Assembly: GCA_902525295.1 (NCBI GenBank)
Contig: CABZGR010000005.1
Coordinates: 1 to 41,261 of the forward strand
Direction: 5' to 3'
DNA length: 41,261 nucleotides
From: an uncultured Pelagibacteraceae bacterium
GTDB lineage: Bacteria; Pseudomonadota; Alphaproteobacteria; Pelagibacterales; Pelagibacteraceae
Below the pieces are notes generated by a model. That model made no database searches, was not told where the DNA came from, and saw nothing but the letters and a program-made list of their open reading frames with translations. Shown one piece after another: positions 23,377-31,999 of this stretch. The first letter of the stretch is position 1; every line of letters starts with the position of its first letter. Both the position numbers and the translations under genes were made by a program.

Positions 23377-24642
23377 ATGTTTGGATTGGCTTTTATTATT
23401 TCTCTTATAACATTAGTTATTTCAGTTCCGATTTTTTTAGTGTTTGGTTTAGGAAGTTCATTAGCAGCTATAGCAGGGTTAAATTTACCTTGGTCAGTTC
23501 TAATTCAGGTTTCATTTGGTGCATTAACAAAACACGTTCTAATCGCTGTTCCATTATTCATATTTACTGGAATGGCTATGTTAAAAGGAGGAGCAGCATC
23601 AAGACTAGTTAAGTTTACAACAACACTTGTTGGACATTGGCCAGGTGGATTAGGTGTTGCAATGGTAATTGCGATGGGTTTCTTTGCAGCTTTTTGTGGT
23701 TCAATTCTTGCAGCAATCACAGCAGTTGGAACCATTATGATGCCGAAGATGATTGAGCAGGGTTATCCAACTCCTTTTGTTGTTGTTCTAGCTGCTTCTG
23801 CTGCCCTTTTAGAGGCATTGATACCTCCATCTAATGCAGCAATACTATTTAGTGCTCTAACTAATGTCCCAGTCTCTAAAACCTTTGCTGCAGGCGTTAT
23901 ACCGGGTTTAGTTCTACTTGTTTTGATGGTCCTTCTAGTTTTGTTTAAATGCAGGCATATTAGAACAGATGAGAAGGCATCATTTAAAGAAAGAGTAAGT
24001 TCTTTCATAGCTGCATTACCAGCATTAATAACACCAGTTATAATATTAGGTGGAATTTATGCAGGAATATTAACCCCATCTGAGTCAGCTGCTGTTGCAG
24101 GAGTATATGCAGTTCTAATTGGATTTTTAATTTATAGAGAACTAACTTTTTCTTCTTTGATGAGTTGTTTAAGGGAAACAGCAATCATAACAGCTGTTAT
24201 TTTTGCAATTATTGCAACTGCAACTTTCTTAAGTGTAGTTTTAACTTACACTCAAGCTCCACAAAAAATTATAACGTTCTTCACAGATAAAGGAGTTAGC
24301 GTAAATCTGTTCTGGATAATGCTTGGTGCTATTTGTTTAATTCTTGGAACGTTTATAGAAATTGTTCCTGTATTTTATTTAACCGTGCCTATATTTGCAG
24401 CAATCACATTATCATTCAATCAAAGCTTACTTCACCTTTATGTTGTGTTTGTTGCGTTTGCAGGCATTGGAATGATAACACCCCCCGTATGCGTAGGTAT
24501 TTATACAGCTGCAGGAGTGATCAAAGAAAATCCAGCCAAGGCTTTCAAAGAAGTTCCTCTATTTACAATTGTTGGAATTATTTATGGAATACTAATGATA
24601 CTCTTTCCAATATTCTCAACCTGGTTACCTGGTAAATTGTAA
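23377..24642 (+). CDS. dctM: TRAP transporter large permease subunit (DctM family)
   Basis: The 421-residue transport subunit, with roughly 11-12 hydrophobic helices and the elevator-type repeats of DctM. Seen: VPLFIFTGMAMLKGGAASRL at about 59-78; GHWPGGLGVAMVIAMGFFAA at about 86-105; AFCGSILAAITAVGTIMMPKM around 105-125, a Na+-site loop; EALIPPSNAAILFS near 146-159; GGIYAGILTPSESAAVAGVYA near 225-245; and GMITPPVCVGIYTAAGV near 366-382, the second Na+-site loop. It starts right after the dctQ stop. Its TAA is separated by 1 nt from the opposing hisE stop, leaving no room for a terminator. Confidence 0.96.
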   Translation: MFGLAFIISLITLVISVPIFLVFGLGSSLAAIAGLNLPWSVLIQVSFGALTKHVLIAVPLFIFTGMAMLKGGAASRLVKFTTTLVGHWPGGLGVAMVIAMGFFAAFCGSILAAITAVGTIMMPKMIEQGYPTPFVVVLAASAALLEALIPPSNAAILFSALTNVPVSKTFAAGVIPGLVLLVLMVLLVLFKCRHIRTDEKASFKERVSSFIAALPALITPVIILGGIYAGILTPSESAAVAGVYAVLIGFLIYRELTFSSLMSCLRETAIITAVIFAIIATATFLSVVLTYTQAPQKIITFFTDKGVSVNLFWIMLGAICLILGTFIEIVPVFYLTVPIFAAITLSFNQSLLHLYVVFVAFAGIGMITPPVCVGIYTAAGVIKENPAKAFKEVPLFTIVGIIYGILMILFPIFSTWLPGKL

Positions 24643-24643
24643 G

Positions 24644-24916
24644 TTATTTTTTTCGGTTATTTAGTTCATCCATTACTTCTTCAATTTTTATACCACTTTT
24701 CTCAAGGTACATAATTAAGTGATAAAAAACATCTGCAGCTTCATGGATTTTATTTGAGTCTTGCTCTACAGCTTCTATGAGTTCATTTATTTCTTCTAAG
24801 ACTTTTTCTTTCGCTAAAGATTTATCTTCTAAAAGCTTATTAGTGTATGAGCCTTCGACAGGATTACTTTTTCTCTCTCTAGCAATTTTTACAAGGTCTT
24901 CTAAAATCTTTAACAT
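24644..24916 (-). CDS. hisE: Phosphoribosyl-ATP pyrophosphatase
   Basis: Second histidine-pathway step: hydrolyses phosphoribosyl-ATP to phosphoribosyl-AMP. Start chosen at 24916 (MLKILEDLVKIARERK): it lies 1 nt after the hisF stop and matches the family's usual start. An upstream in-frame ATG at 24967 would add 17 residues overlapping hisF and is unlikely. Seen in 90 residues: KVLEEINELIEAVEQ near 38-52 and EAADVFYHLIMYLEKSGI near 59-76, the two Mg2+-binding Glu/Asp helices of the MazG-like fold. It is the last gene of the his run; hisI and hisG are not in the window. Confidence 0.94.
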   Translation of the reverse strand: MLKILEDLVKIARERKSNPVEGSYTNKLLEDKSLAKEKVLEEINELIEAVEQDSNKIHEAADVFYHLIMYLEKSGIKIEEVMDELNNRKK

Positions 24917-24917
24917 T

Positions 24918-25670
24918 CTAAATCCTAACAGGTATATCTTTTGAAGCCAAATATTGCTTAGCTTCATTTACTGAATAAGTGCCATAATGGAATATAGATG
25001 CAGCTAAAACAGCACTTGCACCTGATTTTATTCCATCAACTAAATGATCAAGAGTTCCAACCCCACCTGATGCAATAACTGGAATATTGACCATAGATGA
25101 TATCTTTTGCACTAATTCAATATCATATCCGGATTGCGTTCCATCTTTATCCATAGAGGTCACAAGAAGCTCTCCAGCACCACATTTCTCCATTTTAGAT
25201 GCAAATTCTAAAGCGTTTATGCCGGTTGGATTTCTACCACCGTGGGTAAAAATTTCCCATCCACCATCTTTTCTTTTTGCATCAATTGCAACAACAATGC
25301 ACTGAGATCCAAATTTTCTAGAACTATCTTCAACGACTTTTGAATTTTGAACAGCTGCTGTATTTATAGATACTTTATCAGCTCCACAATTAAGTAATTT
25401 ATTAATATCATCAATACTTCTAACACCACCGCCAACTGTTAAAGGAACAAAACATTTCTTAGAAGTTTTCTCTACCACTTCATAAATAGTATCTCTATTT
25501 TCATTTGAGGCAGTAATATCTAAAAAGCAAATCTCATCAGCACCGCCATCGCTATAAATTTTTGCCTGTTCAACAGGATCTCCTGCATCTTTAAGATCTA
25601 CAAAGTTAATACCTTTTACAACACGACCATTTTTAACATCTAAACAAGGTATAATTCTATTTTTTAGCAT
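24918..25670 (-). CDS. hisF: Imidazole glycerol phosphate synthase cyclase subunit HisF
   Basis: Receives ammonia from HisH and converts PRFAR to imidazole glycerol phosphate and AICAR; AICAR then goes to PurH, also in this window. Seen in 250 residues: [16 protein letters not shown] at 5-20 with Asp11; FLDITAS at 49-55; [14 protein letters not shown] at about 76-89; [11 protein letters not shown] at 97-107; [10 protein letters not shown] at 124-133 with Asp130; and [10 protein letters not shown] near 194-203. Asp11 and Asp130 are the general acid/base pair at exactly the family positions. It overlaps hisA by 14 nt. Confidence 0.97.
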   Translation of the reverse strand: MLKNRIIPCLDVKNGRVVKGINFVDLKDAGDPVEQAKIYSDGGADEICFLDITASNENRDTIYEVVEKTSKKCFVPLTVGGGVRSIDDINKLLNCGADKVSINTAAVQNSKVVEDSSRKFGSQCIVVAIDAKRKDGGWEIFTHGGRNPTGINALEFASKMEKCGAGELLVTSMDKDGTQSGYDIELVQKISSMVNIPVIASGGVGTLDHLVDGIKSGASAVLAASIFHYGTYSVNEAKQYLASKDIPVRI

Positions 25671-26382
25671 CTATTTCTTTTGCAAGTTCATCTAATTTTA
25701 TATCTCCATCGTATATAGCTTTTCCGACTATAACACCTTCGATATTATTTAAATTTTTAGCTTTTTTAATGTCATTAATCGATGAGACTCCGCCTGATAT
25801 AACTACTGGACAATTAGAAATATTCGCCACTTTTTGTGTTTCTTCAAAATTTGGGCTTTGCTTAGTTCCATCTCTATTAATATCTGTGTAAATAATCCTG
25901 CTAACTCCATAATCATTTACCTTTTTTAAATATTCAGTTGTTAGTTTCTCAGATTCCTCTGTCCATCCTGAAATCGCAAGATGTCCATCTTTTGCATCTA
26001 AACCTAATGCAATTTGGTTTTGAAATTTATTACAAGCATCTTCCAAAAATCTTCTATCTTTTATAGCAGCACTTCCCAAAATTACTTTTTCAACACCAGC
26101 ATCAATATATTTTTGAATAGTTTCAAAATTTCTTACTCCGCCTCCTATTTCTATTTTGAGGTCAAATTTTCCAATAATATCTTGAATAATATCAATGTTA
26201 ATTGGCTCCCCAGTTAATGCGCCATCCAAATCGACTATATGTAAATTTTTAAATCCATTGTCTTTATATTTTCCAGCTTGCTCTATAGGAGACATTTCAT
26301 ATTCAGTTTTATTTTCAAAATCTCCTTTGATTAATCTAACGCACTTTTTATCTTTAATATCTATTGCAGGGAATATTTTCAT
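25657..26382 (-). CDS. hisA: Phosphoribosylformimino-AICAR-phosphate isomerase HisA
   Basis: Amadori isomerisation of ProFAR to PRFAR. A 241-residue TIM barrel related to HisF. Seen: [20 protein letters not shown] at 4-23 with Asp8; [14 protein letters not shown] at 47-60; [16 protein letters not shown] at about 78-93; VILGSAAI at 100-107; LGLDAKDG at 126-133 with Asp129; and [14 protein letters not shown] at about 165-178. Asp8 and Asp129 form the catalytic pair. Its start overlaps the stop of the alginate-lyase-like gene by 4 nt, so that gene is translationally coupled to the his genes. Confidence 0.97.
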   Translation of the reverse strand: MKIFPAIDIKDKKCVRLIKGDFENKTEYEMSPIEQAGKYKDNGFKNLHIVDLDGALTGEPINIDIIQDIIGKFDLKIEIGGGVRNFETIQKYIDAGVEKVILGSAAIKDRRFLEDACNKFQNQIALGLDAKDGHLAISGWTEESEKLTTEYLKKVNDYGVSRIIYTDINRDGTKQSPNFEETQKVANISNCPVVISGGVSSINDIKKAKNLNNIEGVIVGKAIYDGDIKLDELAKEIDAKK

Positions 26383-27518
26383 TTTTTTATACAGTTTGCA
26401 TTAAAACCAATCAAATCATCAATACCTGACTTGGGTCTTTTACGTAAATAAGTTAGGTCTGTTTCTAATTTTATACCAGTAATCATTTCCATTAAAGTAT
26501 CTATTGCCAATGCATCTTGATGAGTATGCATTCTTGCATTTTTCTTTTTGTATTGGTTATTATTTTGATCTCCATCAAACTTTCTTGAGGCAAATTTTTT
26601 GTAATCAGTAATTCCTAAATTTAGGACCTCTGCTGCTTTCGTTACCTTTTTAATAATTTTTTTTGGAATTTTTGCACCCCATAAATGAGCTAAATAAATA
26701 TATCCTAATGCGGAATTTAATCCATAAGAGTGATACCATAAACCTCTGTAACCTCTAAATGAATTATTATTAATATATCCATCATCATAAAATACCTTAT
26801 CAATATATTTTAATCTAAAATTTATTTCTTTAGCAGCTAATTTTTTATTATTTGTCCAGCTCGCATAAACTAAATTTGGAATTCCTCCATTTCCCATTGC
26901 ATAAAAACCTCTTTTTTTATTTGCAAATTCCTCTGGTTTTATAAATTTTTTATGCATTTTTTTTATATATTTATTTACTATCTTTAGTTCTTCTTTGCTT
27001 AAATGTTCTTTTAAATAAGTGGCAATAATCATGTAATTTGTGAAAGCATCTCTTGCAAATTCATAAGCATGATACCAACAAGGTGCTTCTGGATTACCAT
27101 CTTTCCAACATCTAGGCTTTTCTTTTAATTCTTCTCTTCCTATTGTGTCATACAAGATATTTGCCTTTGCCATTTGAATTAGAACATTTTTAGCTAAATT
27201 AATTTCATCTTTATCATTATTTCCAACTGCTGTATGTGTGGTAACCGCAAATAACGTCATTGGACCTGTCAAATTTTCGTGATTTACACTTCTTGAGTTT
27301 CCTTTTGCCCACTCACTCATCCAATCTAAATTAATTAAGCTTTTAATTCTAGTTTTCGTATAGTTAGATTTAAAACTTTCATTTCCTGCGGCAAGGCAAA
27401 CTCCTATCTGTTCAGTATAAAAATGTTTTGGAAATATTATATGTTCTGATTTAACTTTTGCATGAGAGTTACCAATTATAAAAAATACAAATAGTAAAAT
27501 TGTTAAAAGATTTCTCAC
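26379..27518 (-). CDS. Exported alginate-lyase-like protein inside the his operon
   Basis: A 379-residue protein with a clear signal peptide (NLLTILLFVFFIIGNSHA, cut near residue 20), so periplasmic or secreted. The helical body carries NHENLTGPMTLFAVTTHTAV at about 79-98, PCWYHAYEFARDAFTNYMI near 147-165, and RGYRGLWYHSYGLNSALGY near 256-274, with Arg and Tyr seven residues apart. These are the kind of segments seen in the alpha/alpha barrel of PL5-type alginate lyases. The relation is by pattern only; substrate and activity are unknown. It sits between an FkbM methyltransferase and hisA, overlapping hisA by 4 nt, which is unexpected for an exported protein in an amino-acid operon. Confidence 0.75.
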   Translation of the reverse strand: MRNLLTILLFVFFIIGNSHAKVKSEHIIFPKHFYTEQIGVCLAAGNESFKSNYTKTRIKSLINLDWMSEWAKGNSRSVNHENLTGPMTLFAVTTHTAVGNNDKDEINLAKNVLIQMAKANILYDTIGREELKEKPRCWKDGNPEAPCWYHAYEFARDAFTNYMIIATYLKEHLSKEELKIVNKYIKKMHKKFIKPEEFANKKRGFYAMGNGGIPNLVYASWTNNKKLAAKEINFRLKYIDKVFYDDGYINNNSFRGYRGLWYHSYGLNSALGYIYLAHLWGAKIPKKIIKKVTKAAEVLNLGITDYKKFASRKFDGDQNNNQYKKKNARMHTHQDALAIDTLMEMITGIKLETDLTYLRKRPKSGIDDLIGFNANCIKK

Positions 27519-27543
27519 AATATATGAATTATAAACTCACTAT

Positions 27544-28398
27544 TTAACTTAATTTAAAATAATTTTTGTTATAAAATATTTCATCTTGTCCAACTCTATC
27601 AAAATAATTAAAATTTTTTTTATCAAAAAACTCTTTAAAATTTAACTTTTCAGGTGAATTATTTTCTACTGAAATAACTTTTATATTGTATTTTTTAAAA
27701 TCAATTGAATCTAATAACTCCATTTCTTCACCTTCAATATCTATAGATAAATAATCAATTTCTTTATCAAATGGTATATTTTTATCAAATGTCGTTGTCG
27801 TAATTATTATTTTTTTTGTTTTGCTTCTTGGATCCTTTTTAATTGTCTCCTCACTTATATATTTTTCATTTAGAATACCACTCATTTGGGTATACCCCTC
27901 CTCTACCTCAAGGAATTCTACTTCTTTTTCTTCTGTAGCAATAGCTTTGTTTATTAAATGACATTTTCTATTGAGTTTTAATTTCTCAAATTGAGTATTA
28001 GATGGTTCAAAAGCTATACCTTCCCAATTTAAAAATTTTTCAAAATGAAAACAATTACTTCCCATAATTCCATCAAAAGCTCCAATTTCAACAAAAAAAC
28101 CATGTTTTTTATCTTTAAAAAAATAATTTTTTATAATTTTATCTTGCCCAGATTGTGATGGAAATTTTTCATTCCAAAAAAGTTTTCTTTCACAATTCCA
28201 AATCTTTTGTCTTAAATCTCCACGCAATACATGAAATTTTTTTTCATCGTAAGTGTTTGGTATTTCCTCAATTAGCATATTATAAATTTTGTGTGCGTGA
28301 ATTATTCCTTCAAGATCTTTTTTAAATAACTCATCTGCCTTACTCATGATAAAAGAAATATTTTTTCCAGTAAATTGATCTAAATTAATATTTTTCAT
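27544..28398 (-). CDS. FkbM family SAM-dependent methyltransferase inside the his operon
   Basis: A 284-residue cytosolic methyltransferase. Seen: SQSGQDKIIKNYFF at about 81-94 (typical FkbM entry), SAM motif I VEIGAFDGIMGSN at 103-115, GIAFEPSNTQFEKL at 127-140, HLINKAIATEEKEVEFLEV near 146-164, and the post-motif IDYLSIDIEGEEMELLDSID at about 217-236. FkbM proteins O-methylate sugars in polysaccharides or natural products; the acceptor here is unknown. The first 80 residues are an extra helical region. It begins 2 nt after the hisH stop and is followed after 25 nt by the alginate-lyase-like gene; the two may form a glycan-related pair. Confidence 0.9.
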   Translation of the reverse strand: MKNINLDQFTGKNISFIMSKADELFKKDLEGIIHAHKIYNMLIEEIPNTYDEKKFHVLRGDLRQKIWNCERKLFWNEKFPSQSGQDKIIKNYFFKDKKHGFFVEIGAFDGIMGSNCFHFEKFLNWEGIAFEPSNTQFEKLKLNRKCHLINKAIATEEKEVEFLEVEEGYTQMSGILNEKYISEETIKKDPRSKTKKIIITTTTFDKNIPFDKEIDYLSIDIEGEEMELLDSIDFKKYNIKVISVENNSPEKLNFKEFFDKKNFNYFDRVGQDEIFYNKNYFKLS

Positions 28399-28400
28399 TT

Positions 28401-29027
28401 TTATAGGCTCAGAAAATTATCTATAATATTTAAACCAGTCTTATCACTTTTTTCTGGGTGAAATTGAGTCCCAAATATATTTTCTTTTTCAATAGCGCAA
28501 ACTATATTTGACGAATAATCAGTAGTTGCTGTTGCAACTGATTTATCATTTGGAATAAATTCGTAACTGTGCACAAAATACATATGAGAATTGTTTTCTA
28601 TATCTTTAAAAATTTTACTTTCTTTAACAATATTAATTTGATTCCAACCAATGTGAGGAAGTTTATATTTTCCATTTTGATTATTAATTTTAGATACTTT
28701 GCCAGAGATCCATCCTAAACCTTTTGTTTCAACCTCCTCATATCCAACATCTGCAAACATTTGAAGACCTACACAAATTCCTAAAAGAGGTTTTTTATTA
28801 TTTAAAGCGAATTCACTTAAAGTATCAGTCAAACCATTTATGCTATTTAGACCGTCAATGCAGCTCTTAAATGATCCCTGCCCTGGCAAAACTACCTTAT
28901 CACTTGATTTAATTTTATTTAAATCTGAGGTTACTTCGATATTTACTTTACCTTTAGCAACTTCCTTGAAGGAGTTAATTACAGAACTAATATTACCCGA
29001 CTTATAGTCAACAATAGTGACGTCCAT
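28401..29027 (-). CDS. hisH: Imidazole glycerol phosphate synthase glutaminase subunit HisH
   Basis: Class I glutamine amidotransferase that feeds ammonia to HisF. Seen in 208 residues: VDYKSGNISSVINSF at 6-20; VLPGQGSFKSCIDGL at about 46-60 (oxyanion region P-G-x-G); GICVGLQMFA at 83-92 with nucleophile Cys85; GWISGKVSKI near 114-123; and GTQFHPEKS at 186-194 with His190 and Glu192 completing the triad. It starts 5 nt after hisB and ends 2 nt before the FkbM gene. Its partner hisF is separated from it by two non-his genes and hisA. Confidence 0.96.
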   Translation of the reverse strand: MDVTIVDYKSGNISSVINSFKEVAKGKVNIEVTSDLNKIKSSDKVVLPGQGSFKSCIDGLNSINGLTDTLSEFALNNKKPLLGICVGLQMFADVGYEEVETKGLGWISGKVSKINNQNGKYKLPHIGWNQINIVKESKIFKDIENNSHMYFVHSYEFIPNDKSVATATTDYSSNIVCAIEKENIFGTQFHPEKSDKTGLNIIDNFLSL

Positions 29028-29032
29028 TAATC

Positions 29033-29623
29033 TTATAAAGAGCCCTTTGTAGATGGAATTGTACTTTTATTCCTCGGATCCAATTCTAATGCAGCTCTTA
29101 AAGTTCTTGCTAAGCCTTTATAACAAGACTCGATGATATGGTGACTATTGTCACCGTAAATATTTTCAACGTGCAATGTAATTCCTGCAGCTTGCGAGAA
29201 TGCTTGGAACCATTCTTTAAATAGTTCTGTGTCCATTTCACCAAGTTTTTCAACTTTTAATTTTACATTCCAAATCAAATAAGGTCTGTTTGAAACATCT
29301 ATTGCAACTCTTGTTAATGTTTCGTCCATCGGTAATAAAATATGTGCATATCTTTTAATACCTACAAATTTTTTTGAAGCTTTCTTTAAGCATTCTCCAA
29401 TAGCAATACCAGTGTCTTCAGTTGTGTGGTGAAGATCAATATGTGTGTCACCTTTAGCTTTAACTGTTAAATCCATTGATGAGTGCTTAGATAATTGCTC
29501 GAGCATATGATCTAAAAATCCTATTCCTGTGTCAACTTTGTACTTACCTTTACCATCAATATTAAGGTCAACACTTATAATTGTCTCTTTTGTTTTTCTA
29601 GATATTTTTGCTTTTCTTTTCAT
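29033..29623 (-). CDS. hisB: Imidazoleglycerol-phosphate dehydratase
   Basis: Mn2+-dependent dehydration of imidazole glycerol phosphate. Seen in 196 residues: [20 protein letters not shown] at about 33-52; first metal motif HHTTED at 65-70; [17 protein letters not shown] at 100-116; second metal motif GDNSHHIIE at 157-165; [16 protein letters not shown] near 169-184; and the C-terminal IPSTKGSL. It is monofunctional: no phosphatase domain is fused, as in most bacteria outside the enterics. First gene of the his run, divergent from hslV over 90 nt. A minus-strand TATAAT at 29658-29653 could be its -10. Confidence 0.97.
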   Translation of the reverse strand: MKRKAKISRKTKETIISVDLNIDGKGKYKVDTGIGFLDHMLEQLSKHSSMDLTVKAKGDTHIDLHHTTEDTGIAIGECLKKASKKFVGIKRYAHILLPMDETLTRVAIDVSNRPYLIWNVKLKVEKLGEMDTELFKEWFQAFSQAAGITLHVENIYGDNSHHIIESCYKGLARTLRAALELDPRNKSTIPSTKGSL

Positions 29624-29652
29624 AATTTAAATTAGGTATATAGGTATTTTTG

Positions 29653-29658
29653 ATTATA
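29653..29658 (-). promoter_or_regulatory. Candidate -10 box of the his operon
   Basis: Read on the minus strand, TATAAT lies about 30 nt upstream of the hisB ATG, in the 90-nt hisB/hslV gap. No convincing -35 is seen at the usual distance. No his leader peptide with a run of histidine codons, and no attenuator, can be seen in this gap. Confidence 0.35.
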
Positions 29659-29678
29659 TCAATAATCCTAAACCTGGT

Positions 29679-29706
29679 CTTGAACTATTTAAATTCATAT
29701 CCATCT
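29679..29706 (+). promoter_or_regulatory. Sigma-32-like heat-shock promoter of hslVU
   Basis: CTTGAAC at 29679-29685, a 14-nt spacer, and TCCATCT at 29700-29706 fit the sigma-32 consensus CTTGAAA-N13-15-CCCATnT with one mismatch in each box. hslVU is a classic sigma-32 target. The -10 ends about 7 nt before the hslV ATG (29714), so transcription should start at or next to the ATG and the mRNA would be leaderless; no ribosome binding site is visible. Confidence 0.65.
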
Positions 29707-29713
29707 ATAGTCT

Positions 29714-30229
29714 ATGACAACAATTGTACTTGTAAGAAAAAATAATGACGTAGTTGTGGCCAGTGACGGTCAAGTTAGCATGGGTAATACTGTTATAAAG
29801 AAAACTGCAAACAAAGTTCGTAAAATTGAGAAAAGAAATGTGATCGCGGGGTTTGCTGGATCGACAGCAGATGCTTTAACATTATTTGAAAGATTAGAGT
29901 CAAAGCTTGAAAAGCATGCGGGTAACCTAACAAGAGCTGCTGTAGAATTAGCAAAAGATTGGCGAACTGATAAATATTTAAGAAGATTAGAGGCATTAAT
30001 GGCAATTGGAGATAAAGAAAAAAGTTTTATAATTTCAGGAACTGGTGATGTGTTAGAGCCCGAAGGTGATGTAATTGGAATTGGTTCTGGTGGAAATTAT
30101 GCTCTGGCTGCTGCGAAAGTATTAATGGATACAGATTTGTCTGCGGAAGATATTGCAAAAAAATCAATAAAAGTTGCTTCAGATATATGTGTGTTTACTA
30201 ATGACAATTTAAGTATGGAGAAAATTTAA
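29714..30229 (+). CDS. hslV: ATP-dependent protease proteolytic subunit HslV (ClpQ)
   Basis: N-terminal-nucleophile protease forming a double hexamer capped by HslU. Seen in 171 residues: MTTIVLVRK, where Thr2 becomes the catalytic Thr1 after Met removal, which fixes the start; [20 protein letters not shown] at about 13-32 with Asp/Gln and catalytic Lys; [20 protein letters not shown] at about 46-65; [20 protein letters not shown] at about 110-129; and AAAKVL then a closing [10 protein letters not shown]. Standard length for the family. It is joined to hslU by a one-base stop/start overlap (TAATG), and a sigma-32-like promoter directly precedes it. Confidence 0.97.
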   Translation: MTTIVLVRKNNDVVVASDGQVSMGNTVIKKTANKVRKIEKRNVIAGFAGSTADALTLFERLESKLEKHAGNLTRAAVELAKDWRTDKYLRRLEALMAIGDKEKSFIISGTGDVLEPEGDVIGIGSGGNYALAAAKVLMDTDLSAEDIAKKSIKVASDICVFTNDNLSMEKI

Positions 30230-31596
30230 TGGAAAAATCTAATGTTACATCGTTTCCAAAAGGTAAGGTTACTAAAGAAAAAACTACTATAGCAAATTCA
30301 TTATCACCAAGAGAGATTGTTTCTGAATTAGACAGATTTGTTGTTGGACAAAACAAAGCTAAAAGAGCTGTTGCGATTGCTCTAAGAAATAGATGGAGAA
30401 GACAAGCATTAGAAGATGACATGAAAGATGAAGTTCTTCCAAAAAATATATTGATGATAGGGCCGACTGGTGTTGGTAAAACTGAAATCTCTAGAAGACT
30501 TTCAAAATTAGCAGAAGCTCCATTCGTGAAAGTTGAAGCTACAAGATTTACAGAAGTAGGATATGTTGGACGTGATGTAGAGCAAATTGTAAGAGATTTG
30601 TTAGAAATTGCAATTGCAATGGAAAAAGTAAAGAAAAGAAAAGAAGTTCATGCTCAAGCGCAAAAATTAGCAGAGGATAGAGTTTTGGATGCTTTAGTTG
30701 GAAATAAAGCAAGCGTAGCAACAAGAGAAAGTTTTAGAAAAAGATTAAGAGATGGAGATTTAGATGATAATGAAATCGAAATAGCTGTTAGTGAGTCTAA
30801 TCAGATGCCATCATTTGAAATTCCAGGAATGCCAGGAGCTAATGTTGGGATGATAAATATTTCTGACATGCTTGGAAAATCCATGGGTCAAAAACCTAAG
30901 AGAAAAAAAATGTCAGTAAAAGAGTCTCATGAAATTTTAATAAATGAAGAATCAGACAAGCTTATAGAACAAGATAAAATTATAAAATCAGCAAAAGATT
31001 CAACAGAAAATAATGGAATAGTTTTCTTGGACGAGATTGATAAAATTTCTGCAAGAACAGACAGGGTTGGTGGAGATGTATCGAGAGAAGGAGTTCAAAG
31101 AGATTTATTGCCATTAATAGAGGGTACTACTGTAAGTACTAAATATGGTCCTGTTAAAACTGATCATATTTTATTTATTGCTTCGGGTGCTTTTCAGTTA
31201 GCAAAACCATCAGATCTTTTACCTGAATTACAGGGTAGGCTTCCAATAAGAGTAGAACTTGATGCCTTAAATAGTGAGGACTTTATTAGAATATTAAAGG
31301 AGCCAGATAATAGTTTAATAAAGCAATACAAAGCACTGTTAAAAACTGAGAATGTTGATTTAGAATTTACAGAGGATGGAATTAATACAATTGCCCATGT
31401 AGCAAGTGAAGTCAATTCGTCTGTAGAAAATATAGGGGCAAGAAGATTGCATACTATTATTGAGCGAGTTCTAGACGAAATTAGTTTTACAGCTACAGAT
31501 AGAGCTGGAGAGAAAATAACTGTTGATGGAAAATACATCAAAGACAACATCGGTGAACTAGTAAAAGATACAGATCTTTCTAAGTTTATTTTGTAG
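30229..31596 (+). CDS. hslU: HslU (ClpY) unfoldase ATPase
   Basis: AAA+ ring that unfolds substrates for HslV. Seen in 455 residues: [20 protein letters not shown] at about 25-44; Walker A GPTGVGKT at 78-85; [20 protein letters not shown] at about 103-122, including the pore loop GYVG; an inserted I-domain (about 130-240) rich in charged residues; Walker [12 protein letters not shown] at 263-273; [16 protein letters not shown] near 285-300; sensor-2 GARRLHTI near 402-410; and the C-terminal DLSKFIL, which docks into HslV. Its 5' end is coupled to hslV. Its last 11 nt overlap the convergent Smr gene. Confidence 0.98.
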   Translation: MEKSNVTSFPKGKVTKEKTTIANSLSPREIVSELDRFVVGQNKAKRAVAIALRNRWRRQALEDDMKDEVLPKNILMIGPTGVGKTEISRRLSKLAEAPFVKVEATRFTEVGYVGRDVEQIVRDLLEIAIAMEKVKKRKEVHAQAQKLAEDRVLDALVGNKASVATRESFRKRLRDGDLDDNEIEIAVSESNQMPSFEIPGMPGANVGMINISDMLGKSMGQKPKRKKMSVKESHEILINEESDKLIEQDKIIKSAKDSTENNGIVFLDEIDKISARTDRVGGDVSREGVQRDLLPLIEGTTVSTKYGPVKTDHILFIASGAFQLAKPSDLLPELQGRLPIRVELDALNSEDFIRILKEPDNSLIKQYKALLKTENVDLEFTEDGINTIAHVASEVNSSVENIGARRLHTIIERVLDEISFTATDRAGEKITVDGKYIKDNIGELVKDTDLSKFIL

Positions 31597-31999
31597 ATTT
31601 AAGAATAATATTGAAATTTCCTTTTGATGGACTGTCGACAGACTCAAAATCAATTTTAATTATTTTTTTCATTAATTCAGAATTATTTTTAATATATTCT
31701 GGCACTGAATATTTTAAAATACTAAGTTCTGAAGACTGATAAGGATCATTTATATTTTTTGACCTCATTCCCTTGCCAGTAATTACGTTAATTTTTTTTA
31801 CTTTATTTAAATAACAATTCTCAATAAATTCTGAAATTTCTTTATTAGCTCCTTCCAAGGTAAAACCATGTAAATCGATTGATCTTTCTAAAATTGATTG
31901 GTCGTTTATTTGCTCTAGGTCTTTAATCTGAAGTTTTTCAGAACTATTTAAAAAATTTTGCCAATCTTTTTTATCTTTATCTGATAATTTATCCGTCAA
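31586..31999 (-). CDS. Smr-domain protein
   Basis: A 137-residue protein with an Smr domain in its C-terminal two-thirds: [20 protein letters not shown] at about 36-55 (the D-L-H-G signature), [14 protein letters not shown] near 67-80 (I-T-G-x-G loop), then PEYIKNN. Smr domains are nucleases or nucleic-acid binders, seen as MutS2 tails and as stand-alone proteins with RNase activity. The N-terminal 30 residues are a charged helix ([19 protein letters not shown]). It overlaps the Tim44-like gene by 4 nt, a pairing that recurs near the alphaproteobacterial origin region. Confidence 0.9.
   Translation of the reverse strand: MTDKLSDKDKKDWQNFLNSSEKLQIKDLEQINDQSILERSIDLHGFTLEGANKEISEFIENCYLNKVKKINVITGKGMRSKNINDPYQSSELSILKYSVPEYIKNNSELMKKIIKIDFESVDSPSKGNFNIILKSTK

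Noticed and set aside
24333..24635. Second plus-strand open frame inside dctM (100 codons)
   Set aside because: It lies wholly within the conserved dctM frame and its product is Cys/Ser-rich with no hydrophobic or family pattern; a frame-shadow.
24917..24967. Longer hisE starting at 24967
   Set aside because: The extra 17 residues overlap the end of hisF and lack similarity to the family start; MLKILEDL at 24916 fits family length and operon spacing.
29624..29713. Histidine attenuator or leader peptide before hisB
   Set aside because: No short frame with consecutive His codons and no terminator hairpin in the 90-nt gap.
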